Source: JAJYKC01 sp963823105
Lineage (GTDB): Bacteria > Acidobacteriota > Terriglobia > Bryobacterales > Bryobacteraceae
DNA: 64,000 nt
NCBI GenBank assembly: GCA_963823105.1
Contig: CAWGKC010000003.1
Span: 186,001 to 250,000, forward strand
Direction: 5' to 3'
The notes under the pieces were generated by a model. That model was not told the DNA's origin and ran no database searches. It saw only the letters and a list, made by a program, of their open reading frames with translations. Of this stretch, positions 1 to 8,595 are shown piece by piece; within the stretch, counting starts at the first letter, position 1, and each line of letters starts with the position of its first letter. A program made the position numbers and the translations under genes.

Positions 1-531
1 GGTTGGATTACGCTGGTGGCGCGGGCGAGAACGGATGCGGCGGCGGGGATGCGGGCGGAGGTTTGGAAAGTGGATCGGGATTTGCCGGCGGCGCGAGTGG
101 TAACGATGCGGGAGATGTTGGAAGAAGCTTCGGGCGCGGCGCGGTTCGAGACGCTGCTGCTGGCGATTTTTTCGGCGCTGACTTTGGCGCTGGCGGCGGT
201 GGGCGTTTATGGCGTGATTTCCTACGTGGTGGCGAGGCGCGGGAGAGAGATCGGAATACGCATTGCGCTGGGCGCGGAACGGGGAAACGTAATTCGATTG
301 GTGTTGCGGCAGGGATTAGTTTTGACGCTGGCGGGCGTTGGCATCGGGTTGGCGGGAGCGGCGGCGCTGACACGGGCGCTGGCGAGCTTGCTGTATGGGG
401 TGAAGCCGTGGGACGCGGCGACATTCGCGGGCGTCGCGGGGCTGATGGCTTGTGTATCGCTCGCGGCGAGTTACTTCCCAGCGCGGCGGGCGGCGCGGGT
501 GGACCCCGCGACGGCGTTGCGAAGCGAATAG
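1..531 (+). CDS. ADOP/MacB-type ABC permease, C-terminal part (gene enters from the left)
   Basis: The open frame runs in from base 1, so only about 176 C-terminal residues are visible. They match the FtsX-like permease half of ADOP/MacB proteins: a periplasmic tail, then a helix around FSALTLALAAVGVYGVISYV, the conserved cytoplasmic RRGREIGIRIALGA loop, two more hydrophobic helices and the terminal ARRAARVDPATALRSE signature. Such permeases act in the inner membrane, normally with a separate ATPase; ADOP members are typical of Acidobacteriota and often lack a linked ATPase. The stop lies directly against the stop of the convergent acyltransferase gene. The N-terminal half and any regulator lie outside the window. 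Confidence 0.9.
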   Translation, partial: GWITLVARARTDAAAGMRAEVWKVDRDLPAARVVTMREMLEEASGAARFETLLLAIFSALTLALAAVGVYGVISYVVARRGREIGIRIALGAERGNVIRLVLRQGLVLTLAGVGIGLAGAAALTRALASLLYGVKPWDAATFAGVAGLMACVSLAASYFPARRAARVDPATALRSE

Positions 532-1400
532 TCAATAGAGCGCGGGTTCGCCGGGGGGGCGGGTTTTCCAGCGGCGGTGAATCCAGAGCCATTGGTCGGG
601 GTGTTCGCGGATGACGGATTCGAGGACGGAATGGAGGCGTTGGGTGTCGGCGGCGGCGTCGCCGGAGATTTCGAGGGGCGGGTAGAAGCGGAGGATGTAG
701 CGGCGCTCGGATTCGGACCAGAGGGCGAAGCCGGGGATGACGGCGGCTCCGGTGCGGGCGGCGATTTTGACGAAGGCGGAGTTGGCGCAGGCTTGGACGC
801 CGAAGAAATCGACGAAGACGCCTTCGGCGAGGGAGGCGTTTTGATCGATGAGAATGCCGACGGCTTCGTTCGATTGGAGGGCGCGGAGGATGGCGCGGGC
901 GGCTTCCTTTTTCTCGATGAGGAAGTTGCCGGAGAGGCGGCGGCGGCGCTCGACGAGCGAATCGATGCGGGGGTTGTCGAGCGGGCGAACGACGATGTGC
1001 ATGGGTTCGGCCATGAGGGCGTGGGCGAAGGCGCTGAGTTCCCAATTGCCGAGATGGGCGGTGGCGAAGAGGACGCCAAGGCCGGCGGCTTTGGCGCGCT
1101 CGAAGTGTTCGAAGCCCTCGTAGCGAATCCATTGGGCGACGTTGGCGCGGTGGATTTGCGGGAAGCGGGCGAAGGCGACGAGGAGGCGGGCGATGGAGGC
1201 GAAGACGCCATCGGCGATGGGGGCGTGTTCGGTGGGCGGGATAACCGGCGAGGCGTAAGATTGCGCAGAGCGACGCGGCGGAGGCGCGGGAGGGCGTGAT
1301 CGAGGAGGGACGTGTAGAAACGGGCTAAGCGGAGGGCGAGGGGGAGGGGCGTGTGGGCGAGGGTGAAGAGAACGAAGCGGGCGAGGAGATAGGGGATCAC
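532..1400 (-). CDS. LpxL/HtrB-like lysophospholipid acyltransferase, frameshifted
   Basis: Kdo/lipid A-type acyltransferase that would transfer an acyl chain to a lipid A precursor or lysophospholipid at the inner membrane. The N-terminus (MIPYLLARFVLFTLAH, ending RVALRNL) is in one frame and the catalytic part in another. The latter has the family HxxxxE motif in AHLGNWELSAF, followed by VRPLDNPRIDSLVERRR, GILIDQNA and the C-terminal WLWIHRRWKTRP. The two parts join cleanly as RNLTLAGYPPTEHAPIADG if one extra base is removed near 1237 and one near 1253. The GTG start overlaps the mnmA stop (GTGA), so it is translationally coupled as third gene of the cysteine desulfurase operon. Substrate cannot be told from sequence; a sequence error is more likely than a pseudogene. 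Confidence 0.8.
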
Positions 1401-2513
1401 GCGATCCAGCCACCGCCGAGCACGAGATCGCGATCATAGAAGACCGCGCCCTGGCCGGGGGTGATGGCGCGCTGCGGTTCGTCGAAGCGGACCTCGACGC
1501 GCGAATCGCCATCGAGGGGCGTGAGGGTGGCGGCGGCGGCGGCGTGGCGATTGCGGATCTTCACTTGCGCGCGGCGCGGAGATTGGATAGGAGCGATGGA
1601 GATCCAATTGACGGAGTGGGCGGTGAGCCGCGCGCCGAGCAGATCGGCATCGCCTCCGACGGTGACGCGCTGGGAGGCGGGGTCGGTAGAGATGACGTAG
1701 AGCGGCTCGGCGGCGGCGATGCCGATGCCGCGGCGCTGGCCGACGGTGAAGCGGTGGACGCCGGAATGCTCGCCGAGGACTTTGCCGTCGCGGTCGACGA
1801 TTTCGCCTTGGGAGGCGGCGGGATCGAGGCCGCGCTCGCGGAAATAGGCGTCGATGAAAGCGGCGTAGTCGCCGTTGGGGACGAAGCAGATTTCCTGGCT
1901 ATCGGGCTTGCGGGCGACGGCGATGCCGAGGCCTTCGGCGAGATCGCGCACTTCGGGCTTGGTCATCGCGCCGAGGGGGAAGAGGGTGCGGGAGAGTTGG
2001 TCCTGCGTAAGGCCGAAGAGGAAATAGGTTTGATCCTTGCCGCGATCGACGCCGCGGCTCATTTGCCAGCGGGCGGAGGCGGTGTCGTAGGCGATGCGGG
2101 CGTAGTGGCCGGTGGCGATGCGCTCGGCTCCGACGCCTTCGGCCATGTCGAGAAACTGGTCGAACTTGATGAAGTTGTTGCAGAGGGTGCAGGGGATGGG
2201 CGTGCGGCCGGCGAGATAGTCGTCGACGAACGGCTTCACGACCTGGCGCTCGAAGCGCTCCTCGAAATTGACGACGTAATAAGGAATGCCGAGTTGTTCG
2301 GCGACGCGGCGGGCGTCGTAGACGTCGTCGAGGGAGCAGCAGCGTCCCGTTGTCGCCGCCTTCGGGAATGAGATCGGGCAAGCGGCGCTGGTTCCAAAGC
2401 TGCATGGTGAGGCCGACGACGCGGCGGCCTTCGCGATGGAGAAGACCGGCGACGGCGGAGCTATCGACGCCGCCGGACATGGCGACGGCGACGACGGAGT
2501 TATTGCCGTTCAC
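1397..2513 (-). CDS. mnmA: tRNA-specific 2-thiouridylase MnmA, frameshifted
   Basis: MnmA adenylates U34 of Lys, Glu and Gln tRNAs and delivers persulfide sulfur to make s2U34. The PP-loop AMSGGVDSSAVAGLL is near the start. The two catalytic cysteines are in PCTLCNNFIKF and SQEICFVPNGDY, and the C-terminal beta-barrel ends at DLVLGGGWIA. The first about 57 codons are in another frame from the rest. Removing one base near 2342 restores GGDNGT-CCSLDDVYDARR, a family signature, giving about 371 residues, the normal length. The GTG start at 2513 lies 14 bases inside the cysteine desulfurase gene, resembling the YrvO-MnmA pair of Bacillus in which a dedicated desulfurase feeds MnmA. As mnmA is usually needed for good growth, the break is probably a sequencing insertion. 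Confidence 0.9.
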
Positions 2514-3672
2514 GGCCGGTGTAAGTGGGCGAGAGGCGGCGCAGGTGGGTGGCCGATCCGGCGACGGCGTCGATGAGCGCGTCCACTTCCTCAAGAGTAT
2601 TGCCGCGGCCGAGGGAGAAGCGCAGGCTGGCGCGGGCGCGGGCGGGCGGGAGGCCCATGGCGAGCAGGACGTGCGAGGGCTCGACGGCGCCGCTCGAACA
2701 GGCCGAGCCGCTGGAGACGGCGAAGCCTTTGAGGTCGAGCGAGATGACCATGGCCTCGCCTTCGATGCCGTCGAAACAGATGTTGGAGGTGTTGGCGACG
2801 CGGCGATCGCGCGCGCCGTTGACGCTGGCGTCGGGGACGCGGGCGAGCACGCCCTGTTCGAGGAGATCGCGCAAATTTCGCAGGCGATCCGTTTCCTCGT
2901 CGAGACCGTCGGCGATGGCGACGGCGGCGCGGCCGAGGGCGACGGCTCCGGCGACGTTTTCCGTACCGGCGCGCAGGCCGTGCTCCTGGCGGCCTCCGAA
3001 GAGGAGCGGATCGATGGGCGCGCCTTTCTTAATGAAGAGCGCGCCGATGCCCTTGGGCGCGTAAACTTTGTGGCCGCTGATGGAATAAAGATCGACGCCG
3101 AGATCGTCGACGCGGGTGGGAAGCTTGCCGAAGGCCTGCACGCCGTCGGAGTGGAAGAGCGCGCCGGCCTGATGGGCGAGGGCGGCGATTTCGCGGATGG
3201 GCTGGATGGCGCCGGTCTCGTTGTTGACATGCATCAGCGAAACGAGGGCGGTGTCCGGACGCAACGCGCGGGCGATTTCCGAGGGATCGACGACGCCGCT
3301 GGAGGCGACGGGGACGTAGGTGACCGATGCGCCTTCACGCTCCAGTTGCGCGCAGGCTTGGAGCACGCAGGGGTGCTCGATGCGGGTGGAAACGATGTGG
3401 CCGCGGGAGCCGGAGCGATGGCGGACAGCGCCTAAGATCGCGAGATTATTGGCTTCGGTGCCGCCGCTGGTGAAGACGATTTCTTTCGGATCGCAATGGA
3501 GGAGCGAGGCGAGTTGACGGCGGGCCATCTCCAGACGCTGCCGTGCGACCTGGCCGCGATAATGGATACTGGAAGCGTTGCCGTACACTTCGCAGGCGAC
3601 CGGAAGGAATGCCTCCAGCACCTCCGGCGAGGGCGGCGTGGAAGCGTTGTGATCGAAATAAGAGCACAGCAC
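2500..3672 (-). CDS. Cysteine desulfurase (NifS/IscS family)
   Basis: PLP enzyme that takes sulfur from cysteine as an enzyme-bound persulfide and yields alanine. At 390 residues it is full length. Visible motifs: YFDHNASTPP at the N-terminus, SGGTEANN near 69-76, the PLP lysine K202 in SISGHKVYAPKG, RAGTENV, and the mobile catalytic loop with C325 in SGSACSSGAVEPSHVL, followed by RFSLGRGNTLEEVD. It is first in an operon whose second gene, mnmA, overlaps its end, so tRNA thiolation is the likely destination of its sulfur; a wider role in Fe-S assembly is not excluded, since no iscU is nearby. Only 26 bases separate it from the divergent DUF62 gene. Confidence 0.94.
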   Translation of the reverse strand: MLCSYFDHNASTPPSPEVLEAFLPVACEVYGNASSIHYRGQVARQRLEMARRQLASLLHCDPKEIVFTSGGTEANNLAILGAVRHRSGSRGHIVSTRIEHPCVLQACAQLEREGASVTYVPVASSGVVDPSEIARALRPDTALVSLMHVNNETGAIQPIREIAALAHQAGALFHSDGVQAFGKLPTRVDDLGVDLYSISGHKVYAPKGIGALFIKKGAPIDPLLFGGRQEHGLRAGTENVAGAVALGRAAVAIADGLDEETDRLRNLRDLLEQGVLARVPDASVNGARDRRVANTSNICFDGIEGEAMVISLDLKGFAVSSGSACSSGAVEPSHVLLAMGLPPARARASLRFSLGRGNTLEEVDALIDAVAGSATHLRRLSPTYTGRERQ

Positions 3673-3698
3673 GGCGGTTGTTTTTAGTGTAACAACAG

Positions 3699-4487
3699 AT
3701 GCCCGATCCGCTCATCACACTGACCACCGATTACGGAAGCGCCGACCATTTCGCCGGGGCGATGAAGGGGGCGATTCTGTCGATCGAGCCGCGGGCGAGG
3801 ATCGTGGACATCACGCACGAGCTGCGGCCGTTTGAGATCGTCGAGGCGGCGTTCACGTTCGGGCAGGCGTGGCGCTGGTTTCCGGAGAAGACGATTCATG
3901 TGGTGGTGGTGGATCCCGGCGTCGGGACGGCGCGGCGGCCGGTGCTGGCGGAGGCGGCGGGGCATTACTTTATCGCGCCGGACAACGGGTTGTTGCCGAT
4001 GGCGCTGGCGGGGACGGCGTACGAGATGCGGGAGATTACGGCCGAGGAGTATTTTCTGAAGCCGGTGAGCGCGACGTTTCATGGGCGGGATATTTTCGCG
4101 CCGGTGGCGGCGCATCTGGCGGCGGGCGTGCCGGTGGAGCGGTTCGGGGAGAAGATCGCCGATGAATGGAGGGCGGGTTCGTTCGAGCCGGTGCGGACGG
4201 GCAAGCGGGTGTGGACGGGGACGATTCTGAAGATCGACCGGTTTGGGAATTTGATCACGAACCTGCACATTCGGGACTTCGAGGCGGTGCGGACGCGGCC
4301 GTTCGAATTGCTGGCGGGGATGGAGCGGCTGAGCCGGTTGGCGGGGACGTTCGCCGAGGGGGCGGCGGGGGAGCCGGTGGTGATTGTGGGGAGCGCGGGG
4401 TATTTGGAAGTGGCGGTGAATCAGGATTCGGCGGCGCGGAGGTTGGGGGTGGCGGCGGGGGCGCCGGTGGAGTTGAAGCTGTTTTGA
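3699..4487 (+). CDS. SAM hydroxide adenosyltransferase (DUF62)
   Basis: This family, related to SAM chlorinases and fluorinases, splits S-adenosylmethionine with water to adenosine and methionine. The 262 residues are a typical full length. Conserved parts: TLTTDYGSADHFAGAMKG at the N-terminus, VVVVDPGVGT, FIAPDNGLL, FHGRDIFAPVAAHLA (source of the family Asp-Arg-His set), the ILKIDRFGNLITNL linker and the C-terminal domain with GSAGYLEVAVNQDSAA. It is divergent from the cysteine desulfurase. Its last about 180 bases recur, decayed, at 8.4 kb and, with an internal deletion, inverted at 29.5 kb, so this is the parent copy of a mobile fragment. Confidence 0.9.
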   Translation: MPDPLITLTTDYGSADHFAGAMKGAILSIEPRARIVDITHELRPFEIVEAAFTFGQAWRWFPEKTIHVVVVDPGVGTARRPVLAEAAGHYFIAPDNGLLPMALAGTAYEMREITAEEYFLKPVSATFHGRDIFAPVAAHLAAGVPVERFGEKIADEWRAGSFEPVRTGKRVWTGTILKIDRFGNLITNLHIRDFEAVRTRPFELLAGMERLSRLAGTFAEGAAGEPVVIVGSAGYLEVAVNQDSAARRLGVAAGAPVELKLF

Positions 4488-4872
4488 GGGGGGTTTTGCG
4501 GGGCGCGCCGGGGAGAGTTGAGCTGGGGGTGCATTGCGGGTTTAGGAATCCTGCGTCGATGGGGTGGGACGGAGGTGGTGACAGGGGGTCGATTTTGTGT
4601 CACGTTTTTTCCGGTATGACATTGAAAAGATTGGCCTGGAGGCTGTGACGGAATTCCCGACGGAAACGAGGATCTTCCGGGGTGGGGCGGGAGGGTGTTG
4701 GGGGCGTGGTGCGGGTGCGAATCGCGGTGGGGGAAAGGGGCGAGGCGGGTTGTGGGGCGATTTGCATTTGCCCGAAGTGTAGCAGGGGGGAATGGGGCGC
4801 GAGGGTGTGAGGGGAGGGTTGGGCGAGTGGAATGAGGGAGATGGGAGTTTGGGATTGGCGTGACTGGGTTTC
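4488..4872 (+). repeat. Dispersed intergenic repeat, copy 1
   Basis: Noncoding stretch directly downstream of the DUF62 stop. It shares, in order, TTTTGTGTCACGTTTT (near 4594), CCGGTATGACATTGAA, a G-rich middle, GCATTTGCCCGAAGTGTAGC (near 4764) and TTTGGGATTGGCGTGA (near 4849) with copies at 8596-8972 and 10013-10372. In copies 1 and 2 the similarity also covers the upstream DUF62 gene end, so the shared block is 4311-4870. No reading frame is shared. Role unknown. Confidence 0.8.
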
Positions 4873-5059
4873 TGCGTTGCTGAGTAGGGCAAGCGATGAA
4901 AACCTGCGCGAATGTGTATTGATTTCGCTTATCGGGCCAGGGCCAGTTGCGTAGGGCTGGGCGGATGAATTTTCGGATTGTCCGGTGCCGTGCTCGTTCG
5001 GGCGATTGAGCAGGCCGGTTGCTAGTGGTCTGCGTCAAGCAGGATGTGGATTATCGATT

Positions 5060-5306
5060 GTGCATCAGGCGCGCTTGATCTTTACGGGGACGTCGGAAAC
5101 CTTCACGGTCCAGGGAAATTGCTTGGGGATCTAAAAGCGTTTGCAGGTGTATTCTCCGATAGCCGTAATCGCCTCTTCGGGATCGTGAGATACGCTGCGA
5201 CGCAAACGATTTTGTCTGAGGACCCGGCATAAGCGCTTTGTCGTGTTCAGCCACGAACTGCCGGTCGGCGTGAAGTGTATGTCGGGCCGTGGATGCGTCA
5301 CCGTTT
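5060..5306 (-). pseudogene. IS630-family transposase, C-terminal remnant
   Basis: Translating the minus strand from 5306 gives HPRPDIHFTPTGSSWLN, the hallmark end of the IS630 DDE domain, then LRQNRLRRSVSHDPEEAI, AIGEYTCKRF, a stop (5131-5133), PKQFPWTVKVSDVPVKIKRA and another stop. This matches the family pattern of FTPTSSSWLN, NRLRRGVF, AIGDYI and NPKPFxWT. The third catalytic acid normally follows SSWLN as VERWF; here it reads TTKRL, so the residue is lost. No N-terminal part or inverted ends were found. It marks past insertion in an accessory region. Confidence 0.7.
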
Positions 5307-5518
5307 TTTTTGAACAAGGAAGGCTCGTGAGTGCCCTGCCAGCCGGTTCGCTGGGCGCTACTGCGGTTGAATTTCAGTGTTCGGCGAGGTCTTCTTTCCG
5401 CACATAGCCATACGGCGCTATCGAATGGCAGTGGTTGGTAGACGACACAGGCACTGTTCCGCTCGGTTAATGTATCAAAATGGTTACAGGTCAGTTACAG
5501 ATAGGTGTCGGCTTCCGG

Positions 5519-5541
5519 TGTAACATGATTGTCATATTACA
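5519..5541. promoter_or_regulatory. 23-base near-perfect palindrome
   Basis: TGTAACATGA and TCATATTACA flank a 3-base centre, 9 of 10 positions pairing. It resembles an operator for a dimeric regulator. Just upstream GTTACAG occurs twice (about 5489 and 5501). No gene start is close downstream except the RNA candidate at 5583, so what it controls is unclear. Confidence 0.35.
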
Positions 5542-5582
5542 GAGGCAATGTCGTGGAACAATGGGACTAGAAAAAAAGGAAA

Positions 5583-5670
5583 AGGCCCGAAATCAGCGCG
5601 AACTGAAATCGGGCCTGGCGGTCAAGGGGTAACTTATGGAGCCGCCCACTCTCAGTTCATAGGTTACCCC
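5583..5670 (+). ncRNA. Candidate structured RNA: two hairpins with a possible pseudoknot
   Basis: Hairpin 1 pairs AGGCCCGA (5583-5590) with TCGGGCCT (5609-5616); inside it TCAG pairs with CTGA across a symmetric AA/AA internal loop, closing on CGCGAA. Hairpin 2 pairs 5626-5638 (GGGGTAACTTATG) with 5658-5670 (CATAGGTTACCCC), 13 pairs with a single G-U. Its 19-base loop holds CCGCC (5642-5646), complementary to GGCGG at 5617-5621 just before the stem, which would make an H-type pseudoknot. No family was recognised; strand is a guess as stems read on both strands. Confidence 0.4.
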
Positions 5671-5699
5671 AACTGCTTGTCAAAACACAAGGCTTTTGG

Positions 5700-6503
5700 T
5701 GTAACTATATGGTAGTCAATTACTTACAAAAAAGAACCAACAACAAAACCCGTCGAAGGATCGTGGTTCGCGTAACGGATAAGCTGATTTGGGTTATTTT
5801 GGCCATTCTTCTCTATTCGAAGTACCCGGATGCCGGGCAGAGCTACCAACGTCGCGTCCCAATGTTGGTTGTTGGATGCCGAGCGGAGGTTGGCCTCGCT
5901 CCATTCCTGGAGGGAGTCCAGAGCATTTCTCGGGCATTTTGCCGAAGGGCGTGATAAATGGCATTGTTGCGCGTGTGGCCGTAATTTCCGATTCTTACCT
6001 TGTGAAATGCTTCCGCAAGCCGACGTTTAGGCGCAAACGGATTCTGGAACGAGGAGAGGACCTTGCTTATCGCGAGATTACTATGGCCAGTCAGGCGGGG
6101 ATGCGGTGCCCTGAGCAGTTGAGACTTCTTGCTTTAGGCCAAGTCCTTCCCGCGCGGGGAGCAGTGGCTAACGCGATTGGCGGTGCTTGGCCCGCATCTC
6201 GGCAGGCGTCCCGCGGCGGGCTTCGGTTCGCCGCGTTCCGCGCTCGCGGATCCCCACGGGTCGCGGCAAGGGTTTCATGTGGTGAAGGCGGTCTGGCGTA
6301 GGCTGGGCTTGCCGCGTCCTGCTCGACGACCTCCGTCCTAACCATTCACAGTTAGCACCTCGGGAGTCTTTGTCGTGCTTAATCGCGTGGCATGGGCTTT
6401 ATGATGCTGCGGGAAGTGGGTCGGGGAGTGGATTTCTCGGATATCGGGCATAGTGGTCCGATGCCGGGGTGAAGACATTCTATTGTGGTTCTGTTGTAGT
6501 GAA
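5700..6503. other. Low-GC stretch without a recognisable gene
   Basis: Short open frames exist (5709-5954 and 5789-6301 on plus) but neither shows a family motif, steady codon bias or a good ribosome site. The base composition is more even than in the surrounding GC-rich DNA, as in the flanking IS630 remnant and HEPN-like gene, so the stretch is likely acquired and decayed. Confidence 0.5.
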
Positions 6504-6511
6504 GTGCAGGA

Positions 6512-7087
6512 GTGACTCCTCGGCGAAAAATCAATGCCTCTGCGAGGGAAAAGCTCGCCGAGAGCCGATTCTTTCTCTCTTTAATGGAAAATGCGATCGA
6601 AAGTGACGTTTTCGTCTATTTTCTAAGCGCGTTCCTGTCGGCACTATGCAGCGCTACCGAGCCTATTAAGCTGCAGCCTCGGAAGCCGATCGACGAGCGG
6701 TACAGAGTGTGGAAAAAGGAAATAGATGAAGGCCTGTTAAAAGATAAAACGCTACTTCTGTTACACGAAATGCGCAATGGTGAGATGCATAAGGCGCCGA
6801 TCGAGAAGCTGCAATCGGTAGGCGCGAGTTTCCCGGGAGGCCTCGACATGTCCCGTGGTGGCTACGTCGAAGTTGACTTCAGTGGACGGAGGCCGATTGG
6901 AAGGCACAAGGTCGGCCCGGACGCACCCGTTGAGACGCATCCTCTTACTTTCTCTTGGCATTTCGATGTGCCGGGTAGCCCGGATGTGCTGACAACGTGC
7001 CGCGCCGGTTTCGCAATCGTTGAACAGGTCGTTGCTTCGCGCACGGCGATGGGGTTTGATGAGGAGGATGCCCTTCGGTCCGGGTAA
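6512..7087 (+). CDS. Hypothetical HEPN-like protein
   Basis: 191 residues from a GTG that directly follows AGGA. The N-terminal two thirds fits a recurring family of alpha-helical hypothetical proteins: AREKLAESRFFLSLMEN, then DVFVYFLSAFLSALCSATEP, then LLLLHEMRNGEMHKAP. The F/YYLSAFLSA helix and the R-N-x3-H element are what make it look HEPN-like; HEPN domains are often RNases in toxin or defence modules, but no activity is shown here. The C-terminal region (after about residue 110) is unassigned. It sits in a lower-GC island beside broken TA genes and next to no MNT partner, so its role is open. Confidence 0.6.
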   Translation: MTPRRKINASAREKLAESRFFLSLMENAIESDVFVYFLSAFLSALCSATEPIKLQPRKPIDERYRVWKKEIDEGLLKDKTLLLLHEMRNGEMHKAPIEKLQSVGASFPGGLDMSRGGYVEVDFSGRRPIGRHKVGPDAPVETHPLTFSWHFDVPGSPDVLTTCRAGFAIVEQVVASRTAMGFDEEDALRSG

Positions 7088-7094
7088 CCGAAGG

Positions 7095-7409
7095 TAACCG
7101 GCTCTTTGAAATTTCGTCCCGTCGGAGTGGAAACCTTGTTCGGACCAGGGGGCCAAGGATTCAAGTCGGCGGCCAGCGAAGCGTCCTCTTGTCGCACCGT
7201 CCGAACGATTGGATATTGATCGAGGCTTTGTGCCGGAAATTCGGACCCCAGGCGGCGAAGTAATTCAAATATTCCGTGAGGACTTCTTCAGTGGTGCAGA
7301 GTATGCGGGGCGTCGTGGGAATAGAGAAGGATTTCGCCTTCTCGTGGGATCGGTCCTGATTGTCCGTAATCGCGATCCAGTAGAACGTGTCCGCAAAGGC
7401 CGCGCTCAT
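7095..7409 (-). pseudogene. VapC-type PIN toxin, internally deleted and frameshifted
   Basis: The ATG at 7409 overlaps the antitoxin stop (ATGA). The start is a good PIN N-terminus: MSAAFADTFYWIAITDNQD, then TTEEVLTEYLNYFA, with the first acidic residue (D7) and the central E present. After RHKASINI the frame breaks. Pieces in other frames still look like the family (PIVRTVRQEDASLAADLN, then SDGTKFQRAGYLRL, the usual C-terminal LTHDxHFxxAGF element), but the middle part with the remaining acidic residues is missing. Unlike the single-base breaks elsewhere, this one involves real loss of sequence. Confidence 0.65.
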
Positions 7410-7687
7410 TGGGCGCGCTTGCGGTGGCCGTAGAGGTAATGATCGTGCTCGCTCGCGCCGTCCGTGGGGAGATTCGCGAAATCTTCCGGGGGAACGTCCT
7501 TCATGTTGTCGAGGATCAACTCCCAGATGGGGGGTGGGTCGGGGGTCGTCTCTGGGTGGTCCGGGGCGCCGGCGAGGATGTTGTCGAGGGCTTCGCGTAC
7601 GAGAGCATCCGTCGAGACGCCCTTCGCCTGCGCGATCGCGATTAGTTTGGCTTCTTCCTGGGGTTGAAGCGGCAAAGTTATGGTCAT
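7406..7687 (-). CDS. Putative antitoxin of the VapBC-like pair
   Basis: 93-residue protein beginning MTITLPLQPQEEAKLIAIAQ and continuing AKGVSTDALVREALDNILAG, the usual short N-terminal DNA-binding/dimer region of antitoxins paired with PIN toxins, then an acidic proline-rich tail. The stop overlaps the start of the downstream PIN gene by 4 bases. Because the toxin is broken, this would be an antitoxin left without its target. Confidence 0.65.
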   Translation of the reverse strand: MTITLPLQPQEEAKLIAIAQAKGVSTDALVREALDNILAGAPDHPETTPDPPPIWELILDNMKDVPPEDFANLPTDGASEHDHYLYGHRKRAQ

Positions 7688-7747
7688 CGAACGGCTCCTT
7701 TGATCATTATCCCCCCGATACTGCTCCCGGAAGATGGGCGCGGAGGC

Positions 7748-7993
7748 CTATTCCGGTGTCGAGGGGCGTGAGGCGGTTGAGTTTTTGCGCCGTTCGAGGC
7801 CGTCGAGCCGTTGCCATGTTTCTCCGTCCACGGCCGACCAGGCGGTCGCGATCTCGCGGTCTAGATCCCGGTCACGGATGGCGGCGTGTTTCAGTTGGGC
7901 TTTCAGGGCGTCGGGGCGCTGGCCTGGCTTTGCCGTACGATCAATGATCCGGATGGTGGTTTCCGGCGTAACAGTCGTGATGCGCTTATTCAT
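7748..7993 (-). CDS. CopG/RHH-like antitoxin, orphan
   Basis: From MNKRITTVTPETTIRIIDRT onward the protein matches MazE/CopG-type ribbon-helix-helix antitoxins (the usual form is NKRINVVLPEETIRVLDRV); the C-terminal part ends with IATAWSAVDGETWQRLD, similar to the family EWFPLEEEAW. The segment between is about 20 residues shorter than usual, suggesting a deletion. No toxin frame follows; the next gene is the other antitoxin at 7687. An upstream frame extension to 8020 has no support. Confidence 0.5.
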   Translation of the reverse strand: MNKRITTVTPETTIRIIDRTAKPGQRPDALKAQLKHAAIRDRDLDREIATAWSAVDGETWQRLDGLERRKNSTASRPSTPE

Positions 7994-8159
7994 GGGGGTC
8001 GATTCGGGGATCCGTTCCACGTAGGCTATCGAGACTCCGTGTGTATGTCAATTATCGGTCTCGAGTTGACGGAGGGGAAGATGGAGAAGGCGGGAGTTCC
8101 GCCGGCGGGGCCGTCTCAAATCCATTCGGTTGTGCGCTGAATCGAAAGAGCCGGCATCA

Positions 8160-8412
8160 TCCTCAAAGAACTTTTCCTACCGTTTTGCGCTGCGGCGTTT
8201 GGCGCTGTGGTTTGATCGCTGGTGGCGGCGCGGGTGCGGGCCAAGGAACTGTTGATTTTGGATGAACGGGATGGGCCGGCCGCACGGTTGAAGCCGGGTT
8301 CGGAGGGAACGGTATTGCAGATTTACGCGGAGGGCCTGAATCCGGCTATATCGCTTGGCGTGAGCCGCCATCCTCATTTGGGTGCCGAGAATCCGAAGAA
8401 GATAGGAGGGAA
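8160..8412 (+). repeat. Module A, copy 1: fragment of an unidentified gene
   Basis: About 250 bases matching, in reverse orientation, 29820-30062. The shared coding reading has LKELFLPF, VAARVRAKELLILDERDG, PAARLKPGSEGTVLQIYAEG and LNPAISLG. Here an in-frame stop precedes VAARV. In both places the module runs into the joint CCGAGAATCCGA and then into a fragment of the DUF62 gene, so the chimera formed once and was then copied. The parent gene is not in the window and was not recognised. Confidence 0.65.
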
Positions 8413-8595
8413 GGTGCTGGCGGGGATGGAGCGGCTGAGCCGGTTGGCGGGGACGTTCGCCGAGGGGGCCGGTGGGGGAGCCGGTGGTGATTGTGGGGAG
8501 CGCGGGGTATTTGGAAGTGGCGGTGAATCAGGATTCGGCGGCGCGGAGGTTGGGGGTGGCGGCGGGGGCGCCGGTGGAGTTGAAGCTGTTCTGAG
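8413..8595 (+). pseudogene. Copy of the 3' end of the DUF62 gene
   Basis: From GGTGCTGGCGGGGATGGAGC onward this repeats 4311-4487, down to the stop and beyond it, with a few substitutions and an extra base near 8470 that breaks the frame. The corresponding protein segment is LAGMERLSRLAGTFAEGA. No start and no N-terminal two thirds are present, so it cannot be functional. Confidence 0.85.

Noticed and set aside
5709..6301. Overlapping plus-strand frames as genes
   Set aside because: No ribosome site, family motif or consistent codon bias; a CxxC-like spot (WHCCACGRNF) in one frame was not enough to call a zinc protein.
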